This document shows, in pieces, positions 1 to 9,101 of a stretch of DNA of 64,000 nucleotides. This stretch comes from Porphyromonas circumdentaria (GTDB lineage Bacteria > Bacteroidota > Bacteroidia > Bacteroidales > Porphyromonadaceae). Below the pieces are notes generated by a model. That model was not told the origin of the DNA. It did not search any database and worked only from the letters and a program-made list of their open reading frames with translations. Location: NCBI RefSeq assembly GCF_900167105.1, contig NZ_FUXE01000006.1, positions 52,228 through 116,227 on the forward strand. Reading direction: 5' to 3'. Numbering within the stretch: position 1 is the first letter of the stretch; the number at the start of each line of letters is the position of its first letter. A program made the translations under genes and the position numbers.

Positions 1-1791
1 TGGGCGATAGAGCGGAACGCTTTCATTGCTAAGGCATATTTGGTGCGAGGACTATCACAAAGGGCTCTAAAGGATAATGCTCAAGCCGTTGTCAATTTGA
101 AGAAAGCCTACGAGTTTCTTCCAGATGACGTAGAGGTGGCATTGAGTTTGGCTGAAGCACTCTTTGGGGACAAACAGTATGAAGAGAGTGCCAATACCAT
201 TGATAAACTGCTACAGAAAGATAAAAAGAACAAATATGCCTATTTGCTGAAAGGTGATCTCCTGCTGCAGAGTAGAGACACTGTTTCGGCTATGGCAGCC
301 ATCAAAAACTCTCTTTCGATAGACTCCACACAAGCGCAGGCTTATGCCTCTCTGGGCTATCTTTCGGCACAGAAGAAAGAGTACAAAGAGGCCTTGTCTT
401 TTCTAAACAGTGCCATTTTTTATGAGCCTAACGACAAGAATTTTTATATTAACCGCGGCTTGGTGAGATATCACTCCAACGATTATGAGGGGGCTATTGA
501 CGATTACTCTCGGGCTATTCAAATCGCCCCCAACGATCTAACGGCACGTTACAATAGAGCTTTGCTATTAGCCTCTTTGGGAGATGCCAATAATGCCTTG
601 GCCGATTTACAGCATGTGTTAAAGCAACGCCCCAACGACTATATGGCTTTGTACAATCAAGGTCTTTTAAGCATGGATATTGGCGACTATAAAACAGCAC
701 TAAAGAGCTTTAATCGGGTTTTGGAGCGTTATCCTAATTTCTTGATGGGATTGTTGGCGAGGGCAGAAGTAAAAAAAGCGTTGGGTGATTTGGCGGGCTC
801 AGACCGAGATTTATGGCAGGCAGAACAGCAGCAAAGAAGGAAGAACTTCAAAAAGAAAGCTCCCAAGACGATAGCAAAAGAGACCCGTAGCGAGGAGGAA
901 GAAGCGATAGATGCCTATAATCAACTGATTGAGACTACAGAGACTTCGCTTGCTCAAACTTCTCTTCATGTACCACAGTCTTTGCGGGGTAAGATACAGA
1001 ATCGAGAGGTGGCATTAGAGCCCTTGGACTTCTTTACTCTAAGCTATTTCCCGCCTGTCTCAAAGGGAGGACTTACTCCTCGTCTCTACTACAGTGCCCT
1101 TGTGGAGGAGTATAACGATGCACACACCTTGCCCAAGCGATTATCTCTAACCCCATCGGGCCAGATTATAGATACTTTAGATATCCAGCTTTTACAGCAG
1201 GAACTCCAATTTCTCAATAGTGCTGCAAAAAAAACAGAAGAGGTTTACTTTCGTTTAGGGATAGCGGCGTTTCTTTTGCAAGATGTAGAATTGGCAGAGC
1301 GCGCACTCTCGGAGGCTATAAGGTTAAATCCCAAACAACCTCTATTCTTCTTTGCTCGTGCAGCGGTACGTAAGCGTACGTTGGAGTTGAGTAGAGGCAG
1401 TGCCGAGCAAGAAGCCTCTCCTTTGGATCGTAAAACCCATGTTATGGGAGTTTCTTCCCTCTCGGGGCTCTCTTCGCAGCCGAGCAAAACTCCTTCTTTG
1501 AGTTACGAACAGATTCGTTCGGACTTGGATAACGTTTTAGCAAAATCACCTAAGTTTTATTATGCCTATTATAACCGTGCTGTCTTATTGGAGAGAATGG
1601 GACAGAAAGCCTTGGCTTTGGAAGATTATAATAGAGCTTTGGAGGGATTAGAACATCCCGAGATTTACTTTAATAGGGGGCTTTTATTCCTTTTCCTCGG
1701 CAAAAAAGAGGAGGCAATCAAAGACCTGAGAAAAGCGGGAGAGGGAGGAATATATCAAGCCTATAGTATCATCAAAAAGACTCGACAATGA
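1..1791 (+). CDS. Tetratricopeptide-repeat protein, 5' end outside window
   Basis: The reading frame is open from base 1 (beginning WAIERNAFIAKAYLVRG, itself the end of a TPR unit) to the TAG stop at 1789, so the gene starts upstream of the window and a TTG at 40 is not its true start. About 595 residues are visible. TPR helix pairs recur through the first 270 residues (for example NRGLVRYHSNDYEGAIDDY and NRALLLASLGDANNALADL) and again over the last 180 (NRAVLLERMGQKALALEDY, NRGLLFLFLGKKEEAIKDL). They are separated by a charged stretch (KKKAPKTIAKETRSEEEE) and a Pro-rich non-TPR segment. TPR scaffolds mediate protein-protein contacts; the partner is unknown. The stop overlaps the start of the ABC-F gene (ATGA), so the two are probably translated together. 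A signal peptide cannot be assessed because the N-terminus is missing. Confidence 0.85.
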   Translation, partial: WAIERNAFIAKAYLVRGLSQRALKDNAQAVVNLKKAYEFLPDDVEVALSLAEALFGDKQYEESANTIDKLLQKDKKNKYAYLLKGDLLLQSRDTVSAMAAIKNSLSIDSTQAQAYASLGYLSAQKKEYKEALSFLNSAIFYEPNDKNFYINRGLVRYHSNDYEGAIDDYSRAIQIAPNDLTARYNRALLLASLGDANNALADLQHVLKQRPNDYMALYNQGLLSMDIGDYKTALKSFNRVLERYPNFLMGLLARAEVKKALGDLAGSDRDLWQAEQQQRRKNFKKKAPKTIAKETRSEEEEAIDAYNQLIETTETSLAQTSLHVPQSLRGKIQNREVALEPLDFFTLSYFPPVSKGGLTPRLYYSALVEEYNDAHTLPKRLSLTPSGQIIDTLDIQLLQQELQFLNSAAKKTEEVYFRLGIAAFLLQDVELAERALSEAIRLNPKQPLFFFARAAVRKRTLELSRGSAEQEASPLDRKTHVMGVSSLSGLSSQPSKTPSLSYEQIRSDLDNVLAKSPKFYYAYYNRAVLLERMGQKALALEDYNRALEGLEHPEIYFNRGLLFLFLGKKEEAIKDLRKAGEGGIYQAYSIIKKTRQ

Positions 1792-3707
1792 TTGCAGTCA
1801 ATCATCTAACCGTAGACTTCGGAAAGCAACTATTATTCGACGACGTAACATTTGTAGTTTCTGCCAAAGAGCGTGTAGCTCTGGTGGGGAAGAATGGGGC
1901 AGGAAAATCTACTCTACTAAAGTTAATCGCAGGCAAGGAGGAACCCACGAGCGGTTCCATTGCTCGTCAGAAAGATTTGACCATCGGGTATCTACCGCAA
2001 GTGATGTCTCTTGTAGACGAGTGCTCTGTAATAGAGGAGACCGAGAAAGTATTTGCCTCGCTACAGGATTTGAAGAGAGAGGTAGACCTTTTGGCGCAGG
2101 AAATGGAGCAACGTACCGACTTCGATAGCGATGCCTATAAAGAGTTGATTGAACGCTTCTCGCACCAAAACGAGAAACTACTTCTTTTGGGACAGGGGAA
2201 TTACAGAGCAGAGGTAGAGCGCACTTTACTCGGCTTGGGGTTTGAACGTAGCGACTTCGAGCGACCTACCCGAGAGTTCAGCGGAGGGTGGCGCATGCGT
2301 ATCGAGTTGGCAAAGATACTTTTACAGAGACCTGATTTGCTTCTCTTAGATGAGCCGACCAATCACCTCGACATTGAGTCTATCGAATGGCTGGAGCAAT
2401 TCATCAAGACCTCGGGGGTTACCCTACTTTTGGTCTCGCACGACCGTGCTTTTTTGGATGCGACTACTACACGAACCATCGAAATAGAGTTGGGGCGCAT
2501 TTACGACTATAAAACCAACTACTCTCATTATGTGACGTTGCGCCACGAACGTTTGGAACAGCAACGCAGAGCCTATGAAAATCAGGCGAAGAAGATTGAG
2601 GAGACGGAGGCTTTTATCGAACGCTTCCGCTACAAGGCGACCAAGTCGATTCAGGTGCAGAGCCGTATCAAACAGTTGGAGAAGATAGACCGCATAGAGC
2701 TGGATATACTCGATGAGAGTGCTATGCACTTTCGCTTTCCTCCTGCCGAGCGTTCGGGAGATTTTCCTTTGATTATAGAGCAGCTTGCCAAGAGTTATGG
2801 GGAGCATCGTGTCTTTTCAGAGGTCGATATGACACTTCGCCGAGGCGACAAAGTTGCTTTTGTTGGGAAAAACGGTGCTGGTAAGTCCACATTGGTCAAG
2901 TGTATTATGGGGCAGATTGCGGACTATACGGGGCAACTCAAAATAGGGCACAATATAAGGATTGCCTACTTCTCGCAGAACAGAGCACAGGAGTTGGACC
3001 CCCAGCTGACAATACGAGACACCGTAGACCGTGCTGCCATAGGCCCCGTTCGTGAGAAGATAAACAACCTACTCGGAGCCTTTATGTTTGGTGGCGAATT
3101 GGCAGATAAACCTGTCTCTGTACTTAGTGGGGGTGAGAGAGCGCGTTTGGCTATTTTGATATTACTGCTTGAGCCTGCCAACCTACTCATACTGGACGAA
3201 CCGACCAACCACTTGGATATGCGCTCGAAAGATGTTCTTAAGGAAGCGATTAAAACTTTTGAGGGAACGGTTATTGTCGTTTCGCACGATAGAGATTTTC
3301 TTGATGGCTTGGTCGATCAGGTTTTCGAGTTCTCTCATGGGAGGGTTATCCCCCATTTGGGCGGCATCTACGATTATCTGCAAAAGCGTCGTTTAGAGAG
3401 CCTTGCTCAGTTGGAGGCTAAAACGGAGCCTGCTCTTAAAACAGCAAAAGAAAATGGTAACTCCTCAAAAGAGAGCTACCAAGAGCAGAAAGAAAAGGCG
3501 CGTCAGCAACGCAACTTAGAGCGGGCTGCCGAAAAGGCCGAGGCGAAAGTAGCCGAACTGGAGGGGGAGTTAAAAGAGATTGAGCAGGCACTCTCTCAAT
3601 CGGGCGCGACATCGGATAACAACCTTTTTGCACGCTATGATACGCTACAAAAGGCTTTGCAAGAGGCAATGGATGAGTGGGAAGAACTCATGATGCTGAT
3701 GGAGTAG
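1788..3707 (+). CDS. ABC-F family ATP-binding protein (translation factor type)
   Basis: This 639-residue protein has two ABC ATPase domains in one chain and no membrane segments, the ABC-F arrangement. Walker A motifs GKNGAGKS lie near residues 34 and 360. Signature motifs are FSGGWRMR (near 164) and LSGGERARL (near 446). Walker B is DEPTNHLD in both halves. A charged linker joins the domains (about 240-310) and the last 80 residues are a Lys/Glu-rich coiled coil, as in the Uup/YdiF-like branch. ABC-F proteins bind the ribosomal E site and act on stalled or drug-bound ribosomes; which of these applies cannot be read here, and nothing specifically indicates an antibiotic-resistance subtype. 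The start overlaps the TPR gene by 4 bases, so the two are likely cotranscribed. Confidence 0.93.
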   Translation: MIAVNHLTVDFGKQLLFDDVTFVVSAKERVALVGKNGAGKSTLLKLIAGKEEPTSGSIARQKDLTIGYLPQVMSLVDECSVIEETEKVFASLQDLKREVDLLAQEMEQRTDFDSDAYKELIERFSHQNEKLLLLGQGNYRAEVERTLLGLGFERSDFERPTREFSGGWRMRIELAKILLQRPDLLLLDEPTNHLDIESIEWLEQFIKTSGVTLLLVSHDRAFLDATTTRTIEIELGRIYDYKTNYSHYVTLRHERLEQQRRAYENQAKKIEETEAFIERFRYKATKSIQVQSRIKQLEKIDRIELDILDESAMHFRFPPAERSGDFPLIIEQLAKSYGEHRVFSEVDMTLRRGDKVAFVGKNGAGKSTLVKCIMGQIADYTGQLKIGHNIRIAYFSQNRAQELDPQLTIRDTVDRAAIGPVREKINNLLGAFMFGGELADKPVSVLSGGERARLAILILLLEPANLLILDEPTNHLDMRSKDVLKEAIKTFEGTVIVVSHDRDFLDGLVDQVFEFSHGRVIPHLGGIYDYLQKRRLESLAQLEAKTEPALKTAKENGNSSKESYQEQKEKARQQRNLERAAEKAEAKVAELEGELKEIEQALSQSGATSDNNLFARYDTLQKALQEAMDEWEELMMLME

Positions 3708-3805
3708 TGCCTTCATGCACCGATACTTGGCTGTTAAAAATCTGTTTCAATAGATTTTTGCAGGCCAAGGGAATAAGGTTGCTATTACGGAACTTTGATA
3801 AAAAT

Positions 3806-3839
3806 CCCCTTGAAACTCTATTTGCAGAGTTTCAAGGGG
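3806..3839 (-). terminator. Rho-independent terminator, 13-bp perfect stem
   Basis: CCCCTTGAAACTC (3806-3818) and GAGTTTCAAGGGG (3827-3839) pair perfectly around an 8-base loop. Read on the minus strand the stem is followed by ATTTTTATC, so it best serves the metzincin-like gene ending at 3894. It sits between convergent genes and may also stop the ABC-F transcript. Confidence 0.8.
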
Positions 3840-3893
3840 CAATAATTGTCTCTTTATAATAAGTGCAAGGCTATAAGGAAATAGATAGAGCCT

Positions 3894-5096
3894 CTACTTT
3901 TCTATATTAACCTGGAATACTCCTCCTTTTCCCACTACAAATCCCTTTTTAATTTCCAACTCTTTACAGGATACGAATAGAGCTTTTTCGGGAGGTATAG
4001 TAAGAGTTTCGTTGGGAGCAATAACAACCTTACGGGCGATAACACTTTTATTGTTTGAGAAATTCCTAACAATCTCTGTCTCCTTTCTTATGTTTCCTTT
4101 TTTGTAGAAGTGCATTTCAGGGTTAGTGAGGCGTATATGCATCTTAGCGATTTGTTGAGGAGTTATAGCTGCTGGTATCCCTGATCCGTAGTCCATGAGG
4201 TTATTACTCTTGGTTTTCCAGCGATCTCCGTCAGGTATTATTGTATCTGTTTCTGCATAACGGGTCTTTACCCAATAGTGTCCTGGATCGCGATCCTTTA
4301 CTTTGATAATTTCTAACGCGTAATCCTTTGCTTCTTTTGAGGTTGGAGTATCGCTACAGTCATCGTTTCTTCCTCGCACCATTGAATGATACAGGCTTAA
4401 ACAATGCCCTAATTCATGAGCTAAAGTTCTTACCTGAATAGCATAACTGTAAACGGGCTCTTGAGGATTGTTTTGAAGTTTGTTGTAATCATTTAGGTAA
4501 CTACACCAGTTATTATAAAGAATTAGATAGGTGCCAGGAAGAGATGCTATCCCAGAATATCTAATATTGTGTCCTCCCTTCCCATAGATATACACTTCAA
4601 AGCAATCGTCTGGATTCTTTTTGTGGATATCATGAGTTGATTTAAGACCAGGACCCTGGGACGGAAATCCTACATCGAAAAAGACTCCAGAGAGCTGTAT
4701 CTTAATTTTAGCAGGGCGCACTTCCACCGTATTGCCAGGTATAAGAAACATCTTTGAGTTGGATTCGAGTATTTCGTTGGTACTTTTTACGAGTCTTTCT
4801 GCATATTGATACCCATTTTCAAGCCCAGAACCTTCGGGCATAGAAGGATGGAAGTTGCGCAGGGTGTCTAAGAAAATAATGTCATTGGGATGGAGCACAA
4901 AGTGCACATTAACTCGTATAACTTGCTCTTGATGCTCGTTTGCCAACACAATCCTTTCCCATTGAGCTAATTCACTCTCTCGAATTCGAGGGATTCTACC
5001 TGTTCTCGTGCCACACCCATCCTCTTGAGCTTGTAGCGAGAGGGAGATGCCTTGAAAGAGAAACAGTAGAAAAAAGATATACTTTAAGTACTTCAT
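3894..5096 (-). CDS. Secreted metzincin-like zinc metalloprotease
   Basis: This 400-residue protein has a hydrophobic signal peptide at about residues 1-23. The zinc motif HELGHCLSLYH is near residue 226, spaced as HExxHxxxxxH. A Met-turn-like NNLMDYGSG lies about 75 residues further on, the order expected of metzincins such as M43 pappalysin-like peptidases. The usual glycine of HExxHxxGxxH is replaced by serine. The C-terminus (LTIPPEKALFVSC, then Gly/Val-rich turns) looks beta-rich but is not a clear type A T9SS signal. It follows the S74/T9SS gene with 4 bases between stop and start, so they form an operon. The substrate is unknown. Activity is plausible but not certain because of the Gly to Ser change. 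Confidence 0.72.
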   Translation of the reverse strand: MKYLKYIFFLLFLFQGISLSLQAQEDGCGTRTGRIPRIRESELAQWERIVLANEHQEQVIRVNVHFVLHPNDIIFLDTLRNFHPSMPEGSGLENGYQYAERLVKSTNEILESNSKMFLIPGNTVEVRPAKIKIQLSGVFFDVGFPSQGPGLKSTHDIHKKNPDDCFEVYIYGKGGHNIRYSGIASLPGTYLILYNNWCSYLNDYNKLQNNPQEPVYSYAIQVRTLAHELGHCLSLYHSMVRGRNDDCSDTPTSKEAKDYALEIIKVKDRDPGHYWVKTRYAETDTIIPDGDRWKTKSNNLMDYGSGIPAAITPQQIAKMHIRLTNPEMHFYKKGNIRKETEIVRNFSNNKSVIARKVVIAPNETLTIPPEKALFVSCKELEIKKGFVVGKGGVFQVNIEK

Positions 5097-5100
5097 ACGT

Positions 5101-6474
5101 TTACTTCTTTACAATCATTTTCTTTGTTGCTATCTCTTCATTGTCTACGATTAGACTGTAGAGATAAAGGCCATCTGCAAGATTGTGTGCAGAGTAAGAT
5201 ATTTTCCCTTTTACACCTCTTTCCTTACAGGGTAGAGTTTCAATCATTTTTCCTTGCATATCCAATACTGCAATATAGGCATCTGTGCTACTCTCTGGAA
5301 TGAAATAGAAGAACTCCGTTGTTGTAGCAAATGGATTAGGGCGATTGCCATAAAGAACAGGGCGATTATTGAGTGTTGGGTCGTTTTCAATATTATTGTT
5401 TTTGTCAAGAACAGAAGATGAAAGTTGAGAGAGTTGCTCCGTCAAGCGTTGATTCTCCATCTTTAGTTCCTGCAAACCTTCTACTAATAGAGGAATAAGA
5501 GCTGTGTATTGGATGCTATACTCGTCTGTTTTTTCGTTGTAGTCTACTAACTCTGGGAATATTTCGGCAAACTCTTGCGCTACAAATCCATATTGTTTTT
5601 TAGAAGACCGCTTAGCTTCTTCTGCCATGTGCATAGCTATCACTTGCTCCTCTTCGGTAGAGGTTGAACTCATTGTCTTAGGAGTATTCGTTTCAGAGGT
5701 AGAGGCTTTTAGGTTATAACTTACAGGTCGCAAACTTTCCAACTTGTTGATTACACTGTTGGCAATAGGTTCGATGTTGTCTTTTGCCCTCTCGTCTGAA
5801 GTAATAGTTGGGTGGTCTTTGAAGTGAGCATAGTTTACGTACAACTTATTCCACTTCTTATCAGCAGTTCCTATATAGCCGTAACCAGAACTCTGTGGGC
5901 GTATGGTAGCTTGTCCTTCTCCAGAATCGTCAAAACAAACTCCTTCTTCGTATAGTAGCTCCGCTGGAGGTATAGATGTTGTTGTATGTCCTATCGGATA
6001 GAGAGGCTCCGTAATAATATCGAGGCGATAGTACCCAGATATCCCTGCTCCAACACAAACAGCAGGTCGGTTACTCTCTTTAGAAGAAGGATAGGAAGAA
6101 ATGATAGCCCTATATTTTCCTCGTGTATAAGTTCCTAAAGAAAAATAGGATGTTAATGTTGCTTTGTTTCGGTCTAAGAAACTTACACGCATATCTGCAA
6201 ACTTTTGGGGAGCTGTTTGCCCTGTTATTACGCTTGAAAAGTCTATACTTAAGTGATTCCTTTTCTTTGTGTTCTTGTTCAGTAATGTTAATGCTGTTCC
6301 CGAATCATATGAGTCACCAGTGTCGTTGATTTCAATCGTGGCACTTTGATGGGGCAATCCTCTACCTGCATCTACTTTTACTTGTCCGTCAGTAGTTACC
6401 TTCAACTGAGAAAAACCGTTGTAGCTCACAGTACTGAGCAATGCAATGAGTGGTAAAATGAAATGTTTCTTCAT
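5101..6474 (-). CDS. Secreted protein with S74-type chaperone domain and T9SS C-terminal sorting domain
   Basis: The start is set at the ATG at 6474, giving 457 residues, because a signal peptide (MKKHFILPLIALLS..., ending near FSQ) begins there; a further upstream ATG at 6543 would place 23 polar residues ahead of it and lies on the promoter. Residues about 222-340 resemble the intramolecular chaperone (Peptidase S74) domain: TSDERAKDNIEPI, then QYGFVAQEFAEIFPELV and YTALIPLLVEGLQELK. A coiled stretch follows, then a type A T9SS sorting domain of about 75 residues (GNRPNPFATTTEF ... GLYLYSLIVDNEEIATKKMIVKK). The protein should pass Sec, then the outer membrane by T9SS, and end on the surface or in the medium. 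It is the first gene of a two-gene unit with the metzincin-like protein. Confidence 0.82.
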   Translation of the reverse strand: MKKHFILPLIALLSTVSYNGFSQLKVTTDGQVKVDAGRGLPHQSATIEINDTGDSYDSGTALTLLNKNTKKRNHLSIDFSSVITGQTAPQKFADMRVSFLDRNKATLTSYFSLGTYTRGKYRAIISSYPSSKESNRPAVCVGAGISGYYRLDIITEPLYPIGHTTTSIPPAELLYEEGVCFDDSGEGQATIRPQSSGYGYIGTADKKWNKLYVNYAHFKDHPTITSDERAKDNIEPIANSVINKLESLRPVSYNLKASTSETNTPKTMSSTSTEEEQVIAMHMAEEAKRSSKKQYGFVAQEFAEIFPELVDYNEKTDEYSIQYTALIPLLVEGLQELKMENQRLTEQLSQLSSSVLDKNNNIENDPTLNNRPVLYGNRPNPFATTTEFFYFIPESSTDAYIAVLDMQGKMIETLPCKERGVKGKISYSAHNLADGLYLYSLIVDNEEIATKKMIVKK

Positions 6475-6506
6475 AATTTTATTTGTATTTATTGTTATTA
6501 ATGCCG

Positions 6507-6537
6507 CTAATTTAGTGTATTTTGTTGTATTTCCAAA
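6507..6537 (-). promoter_or_regulatory. Bacteroidota-type promoter of the S74/T9SS operon
   Basis: On the minus strand TTTG (6537-6534), exactly 19 bases, then TAAATTAG (6514-6507), close to the TTTG-N19-TAnnTTTG consensus. It predicts a leader of about 25 bases before the ATG at 6474 and supports that start. Confidence 0.55.
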
Positions 6538-6717
6538 ATGCATTGGGTTCTTTTTTTTGAATCATTAATGTTTTTGACGTCCTCTAGTGAGAAATAAATA
6601 GGGACTTAGAGATGCCTTGGTGGTATAGTCATGGTTAGAATGGCAGGTTGATTGTCTACTCGCAAAAAGATTCAATAGAACTCAAAAGCTTTTGTTGGAC
6701 ACCAATTAACAAAAAAT

Positions 6718-6751
6718 AAAACCCCACTGTACTTTTGTACAGCGGGGTTTT
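6718..6751 (-). terminator. Rho-independent terminator of the Big2-like lipoprotein gene
   Basis: AAAACCCC-A-CTGTAC (6718-6732), loop TTTT, GTACAG-C-GGGGTTTT (6737-6751). The minus-strand reading is followed by ATTTTTTG. It lies 42 bases past the stop at 6793. Confidence 0.85.
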
Positions 6752-6792
6752 GAAGTTATTTATTGAAATGTTCTTCGAGAGAACCTTTCAGT

Positions 6793-7707
6793 TTAGAACT
6801 TAGAGATTACTTGAATAGGACTGAATACATTCAAGTTCTTAGATAGGGGAGTGAAAACTTCTCCGCTTTGTTCGCTAGGCTTAAAAATCTCGGCATAGTA
6901 TACATCCAATTGTTCATCTCCTATTTTTTCTTCTTGGTGGTAAACAGCAACAGTATACTCTCTACCTGCTTTTCTCCCAAAAAGTACAGGCCCTAATTTG
7001 TCGACATTTCTTTCTTCGATTTCACTTGCTTCATATCCCAAGCGTTTCATAATCTCTCTTCCTAAACCTTGAGCCCAAGTTCCTGTCCCATTGGTCCCTA
7101 CCATGCATGATATGAATTGACTTCCTTTTTGGGGGGTATGAATGTAGGTGACCATTCCGAAACTAGAGAGTTGAGAGCCTTTCTTCTTATTAAAGAAGAA
7201 TCCAATCTTTTGATTCTTAGGGTCTACCTTTTGGGTCTCTTCCCAATCTTTACTAAACAGAGCAGTTTCGATTTCGGCTTTTTTTGCTTTCATGTTTCCA
7301 TCGAATACAGGGATGTATAGGTCTTCTCCTATGAAACGAGTTTCGTCAATAGCTGCCTTGCCTTTCACCGTCAAAGCAACCGTAGCCGTTTTATCGCCTG
7401 CCTTAACAGTGATGGTAGCATTACCTTCGTTCATAGCAGTTACAACCTTACCGTCTACTTTAGCAACGTTTGCATCGCTTGACTCGAGAGTGTAAGATAC
7501 AGAGTTGGGAACCAAAGTAACATTTACATCTGCACCTGTAAGAGCGAACCTAATTTTATCACCCTTGTAAAGTTCAAAAGAAGTAGGGTTAACGGACAAT
7601 TCTTTTACTTCTTCTTTTTGCTTTTGCTTAGGATCTTTCCCTTTACAGCTTGGGGCAACCATAGCAAGAGTTGCCAAGGCACCGAGTGCCAACAATAACT
7701 TTTTCAT
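6793..7707 (-). CDS. Big2-like (Ig-fold) lipoprotein, paralogue of the gene at 32186-33019
   Basis: This 304-residue lipoprotein has a lipobox ending VAPSC (Cys21), followed by a Lys-rich tether. Residues about 35-115 form a Big2-like immunoglobulin fold (LSVNPTSFELYKGD ... SSDANVAKVDGKVVTA ... GNATITVKAGDK). The remainder (about 120-304) is a domain I do not recognise. It shares its order and several phrases with the 277-residue protein at 32186-33019 (for example DLYIPVFDGNMKAKKAEIETAL against DIYVPKDFANMKKAKAEITAAM), so the two are paralogues. It is monocistronic, with its own promoter and terminator. The function is unknown; a surface or periplasmic adhesion role is the family-level guess. 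Confidence 0.75.
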   Translation of the reverse strand: MKKLLLALGALATLAMVAPSCKGKDPKQKQKEEVKELSVNPTSFELYKGDKIRFALTGADVNVTLVPNSVSYTLESSDANVAKVDGKVVTAMNEGNATITVKAGDKTATVALTVKGKAAIDETRFIGEDLYIPVFDGNMKAKKAEIETALFSKDWEETQKVDPKNQKIGFFFNKKKGSQLSSFGMVTYIHTPQKGSQFISCMVGTNGTGTWAQGLGREIMKRLGYEASEIEERNVDKLGPVLFGRKAGREYTVAVYHQEEKIGDEQLDVYYAEIFKPSEQSGEVFTPLSKNLNVFSPIQVISKF

Positions 7708-7754
7708 GCTTAATTGATTAAATAATTAATATTAGTGTTGTTATTCTGTCGTCG

Positions 7755-7784
7755 CAAAGATACGATAAAGAGTTGATTACACAA
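7755..7784 (-). promoter_or_regulatory. Promoter of the Big2-like lipoprotein gene
   Basis: On the minus strand TTG (7784-7782), 19 bases, then a perfect TATCTTTG (7762-7755). The implied leader is about 40 bases and AT-rich. Confidence 0.7.
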
Positions 7785-7843
7785 TAGGTTGTAATTCTGC
7801 AGAAACAATGTTCACGATAAGGCACTATTGTTATGGTAACAAA

Positions 7844-7881
7844 TCGCCTCTTTTAAGGTTAGCTTGCCCAAAGAGAGGCGA
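7844..7881 (-). terminator. Possible terminator overlapping the pepT stop
   Basis: TCGCCTC (7844-7850) pairs with GAGGCGA (7875-7881), with extra T/A pairing inside. The 3' arm lies in the last codons of pepT. The minus-strand tail is only ATTTG, so this is a weak call. Confidence 0.35.
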
Positions 7882-9076
7882 GGTGTATCATCGTTTGCAG
7901 GGCTTTGTTCATCGTAGTAAGAGAGCAGTACTCATATTTCCCGTGGAAGTTCATACCGCCCGTAAATAGGTTGGGGCAGGGAAGTCCCATATAGGAGAGG
8001 CGAGAGCCGTCCGTTCCCCCACGTATGGGCTTGATGATGGGTGTAACTCCTGCCATCTTCATAGCCTCTTGCGCTCGTGTGATAAGCTCGGGATAGGGGG
8101 TTACCTGCTCTTTCATATTGTAGTACTGGTCTTTGAGATGTAGCGTTACAACCTCTTGACCTATTTTTTTGTTCATATACTCCACCGCTTGGGTAATGAT
8201 ATGCTTCTTCTCTTCAAAGAGAGTTTTATCATGGTCTCTTATGATGTACGCCATCTCTGCTTGCTCTACACTACCCGAGAGATGGATAAGGTGGAAGAAT
8301 CCTTCGTACCCCTCTGTAAGCTCGGGGCGCATTCCCACGGGGAGCATCTCGTGTAAATCACAAGCTACTTGGAGGGCGTTTATCATCTTACCCTTGGCCG
8401 AACCTGGGTGTATGTTGCGCCCTTGTATGGAGAGTTTGGCAGAGGCGGCATTGAAGTTCTCGTATTCGAGTTCGCCCTCAAAGCCTCCGTCCATCGTGTA
8501 AGCAAACTTAGCCCCGAAAGCCTTTACGTCGAAAAAGTCCACTCCACGACCAATCTCCTCGTCGGGCGTAAAGCCTATGCGTATCTTGCCATGAGCTATT
8601 TGCGGATTCTTCATAAAGTACTCCGCCATGGTCATAATCTCTGCCACTCCTGCCTTGTCATCTGCACCGAGCAGGGTAGTACCGTCTGTGGTGATGAGCG
8701 TATGCCCTTTATAGAAAGAGAGTTCGGGGAAGTCCTTTACATACATCGTAAGCTCCTTATTGAGGGGGATATCTTTCCCATCGTAGTTCTCTATGATTTG
8801 AGGCTTCACGTTTGCACCACTCATATCGGGGCTGGTATCTACATGAGATATAAAACCAATAATAGGTTTATCTTCCATCCCTGGTGTGGCAGGTATAGAG
8901 CCCATTACATATCCATATTGGTCCATGCTTACCTCCGTTAAACCCAAAGCAATCATCTCTTCTTTGAGGGCTTTGAGGAGTACGAGTTGTTTCTCGGTAG
9001 AGGGGTATGTGGTGGAGTTTTCGTCGCTTTGCGTATCGAAACTTACGTAGTGTAAAAATCTATCTTTGAGTTCCAT
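7859..9076 (-). CDS. pepT: Peptidase T (tripeptide aminopeptidase, M20 family)
   Basis: This 405-residue protein has the usual length of PepT. Visible family motifs are the N-terminal FLHYVSFDTQSDE, the metal-ligand segments GFISHVDTSPD and LGADDKAGVAEIM, the catalytic acid pair in TPDEEIGRG, and RGGTDGSRLSYMGLPCPNLFTGG near the C-terminus. PepT is a cytoplasmic zinc enzyme that removes the N-terminal residue of tripeptides. It lies 25 bases downstream of the OPT transporter gene on the same strand, so uptake and cleavage of small peptides are probably expressed together. Confidence 0.95.
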   Translation of the reverse strand: MELKDRFLHYVSFDTQSDENSTTYPSTEKQLVLLKALKEEMIALGLTEVSMDQYGYVMGSIPATPGMEDKPIIGFISHVDTSPDMSGANVKPQIIENYDGKDIPLNKELTMYVKDFPELSFYKGHTLITTDGTTLLGADDKAGVAEIMTMAEYFMKNPQIAHGKIRIGFTPDEEIGRGVDFFDVKAFGAKFAYTMDGGFEGELEYENFNAASAKLSIQGRNIHPGSAKGKMINALQVACDLHEMLPVGMRPELTEGYEGFFHLIHLSGSVEQAEMAYIIRDHDKTLFEEKKHIITQAVEYMNKKIGQEVVTLHLKDQYYNMKEQVTPYPELITRAQEAMKMAGVTPIIKPIRGGTDGSRLSYMGLPCPNLFTGGMNFHGKYEYCSLTTMNKALQTMIHLASLWAS

Positions 9077-9101
9077 TTTTTGTTTTTCGTATTAAGTGAA
9101 T

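Noticed and set aside
1788..3707. Antibiotic-resistance ABC-F
   Set aside because: Length and long C-terminal coiled coil fit the housekeeping Uup/YdiF branch; no resistance-type interdomain linker features were evident.
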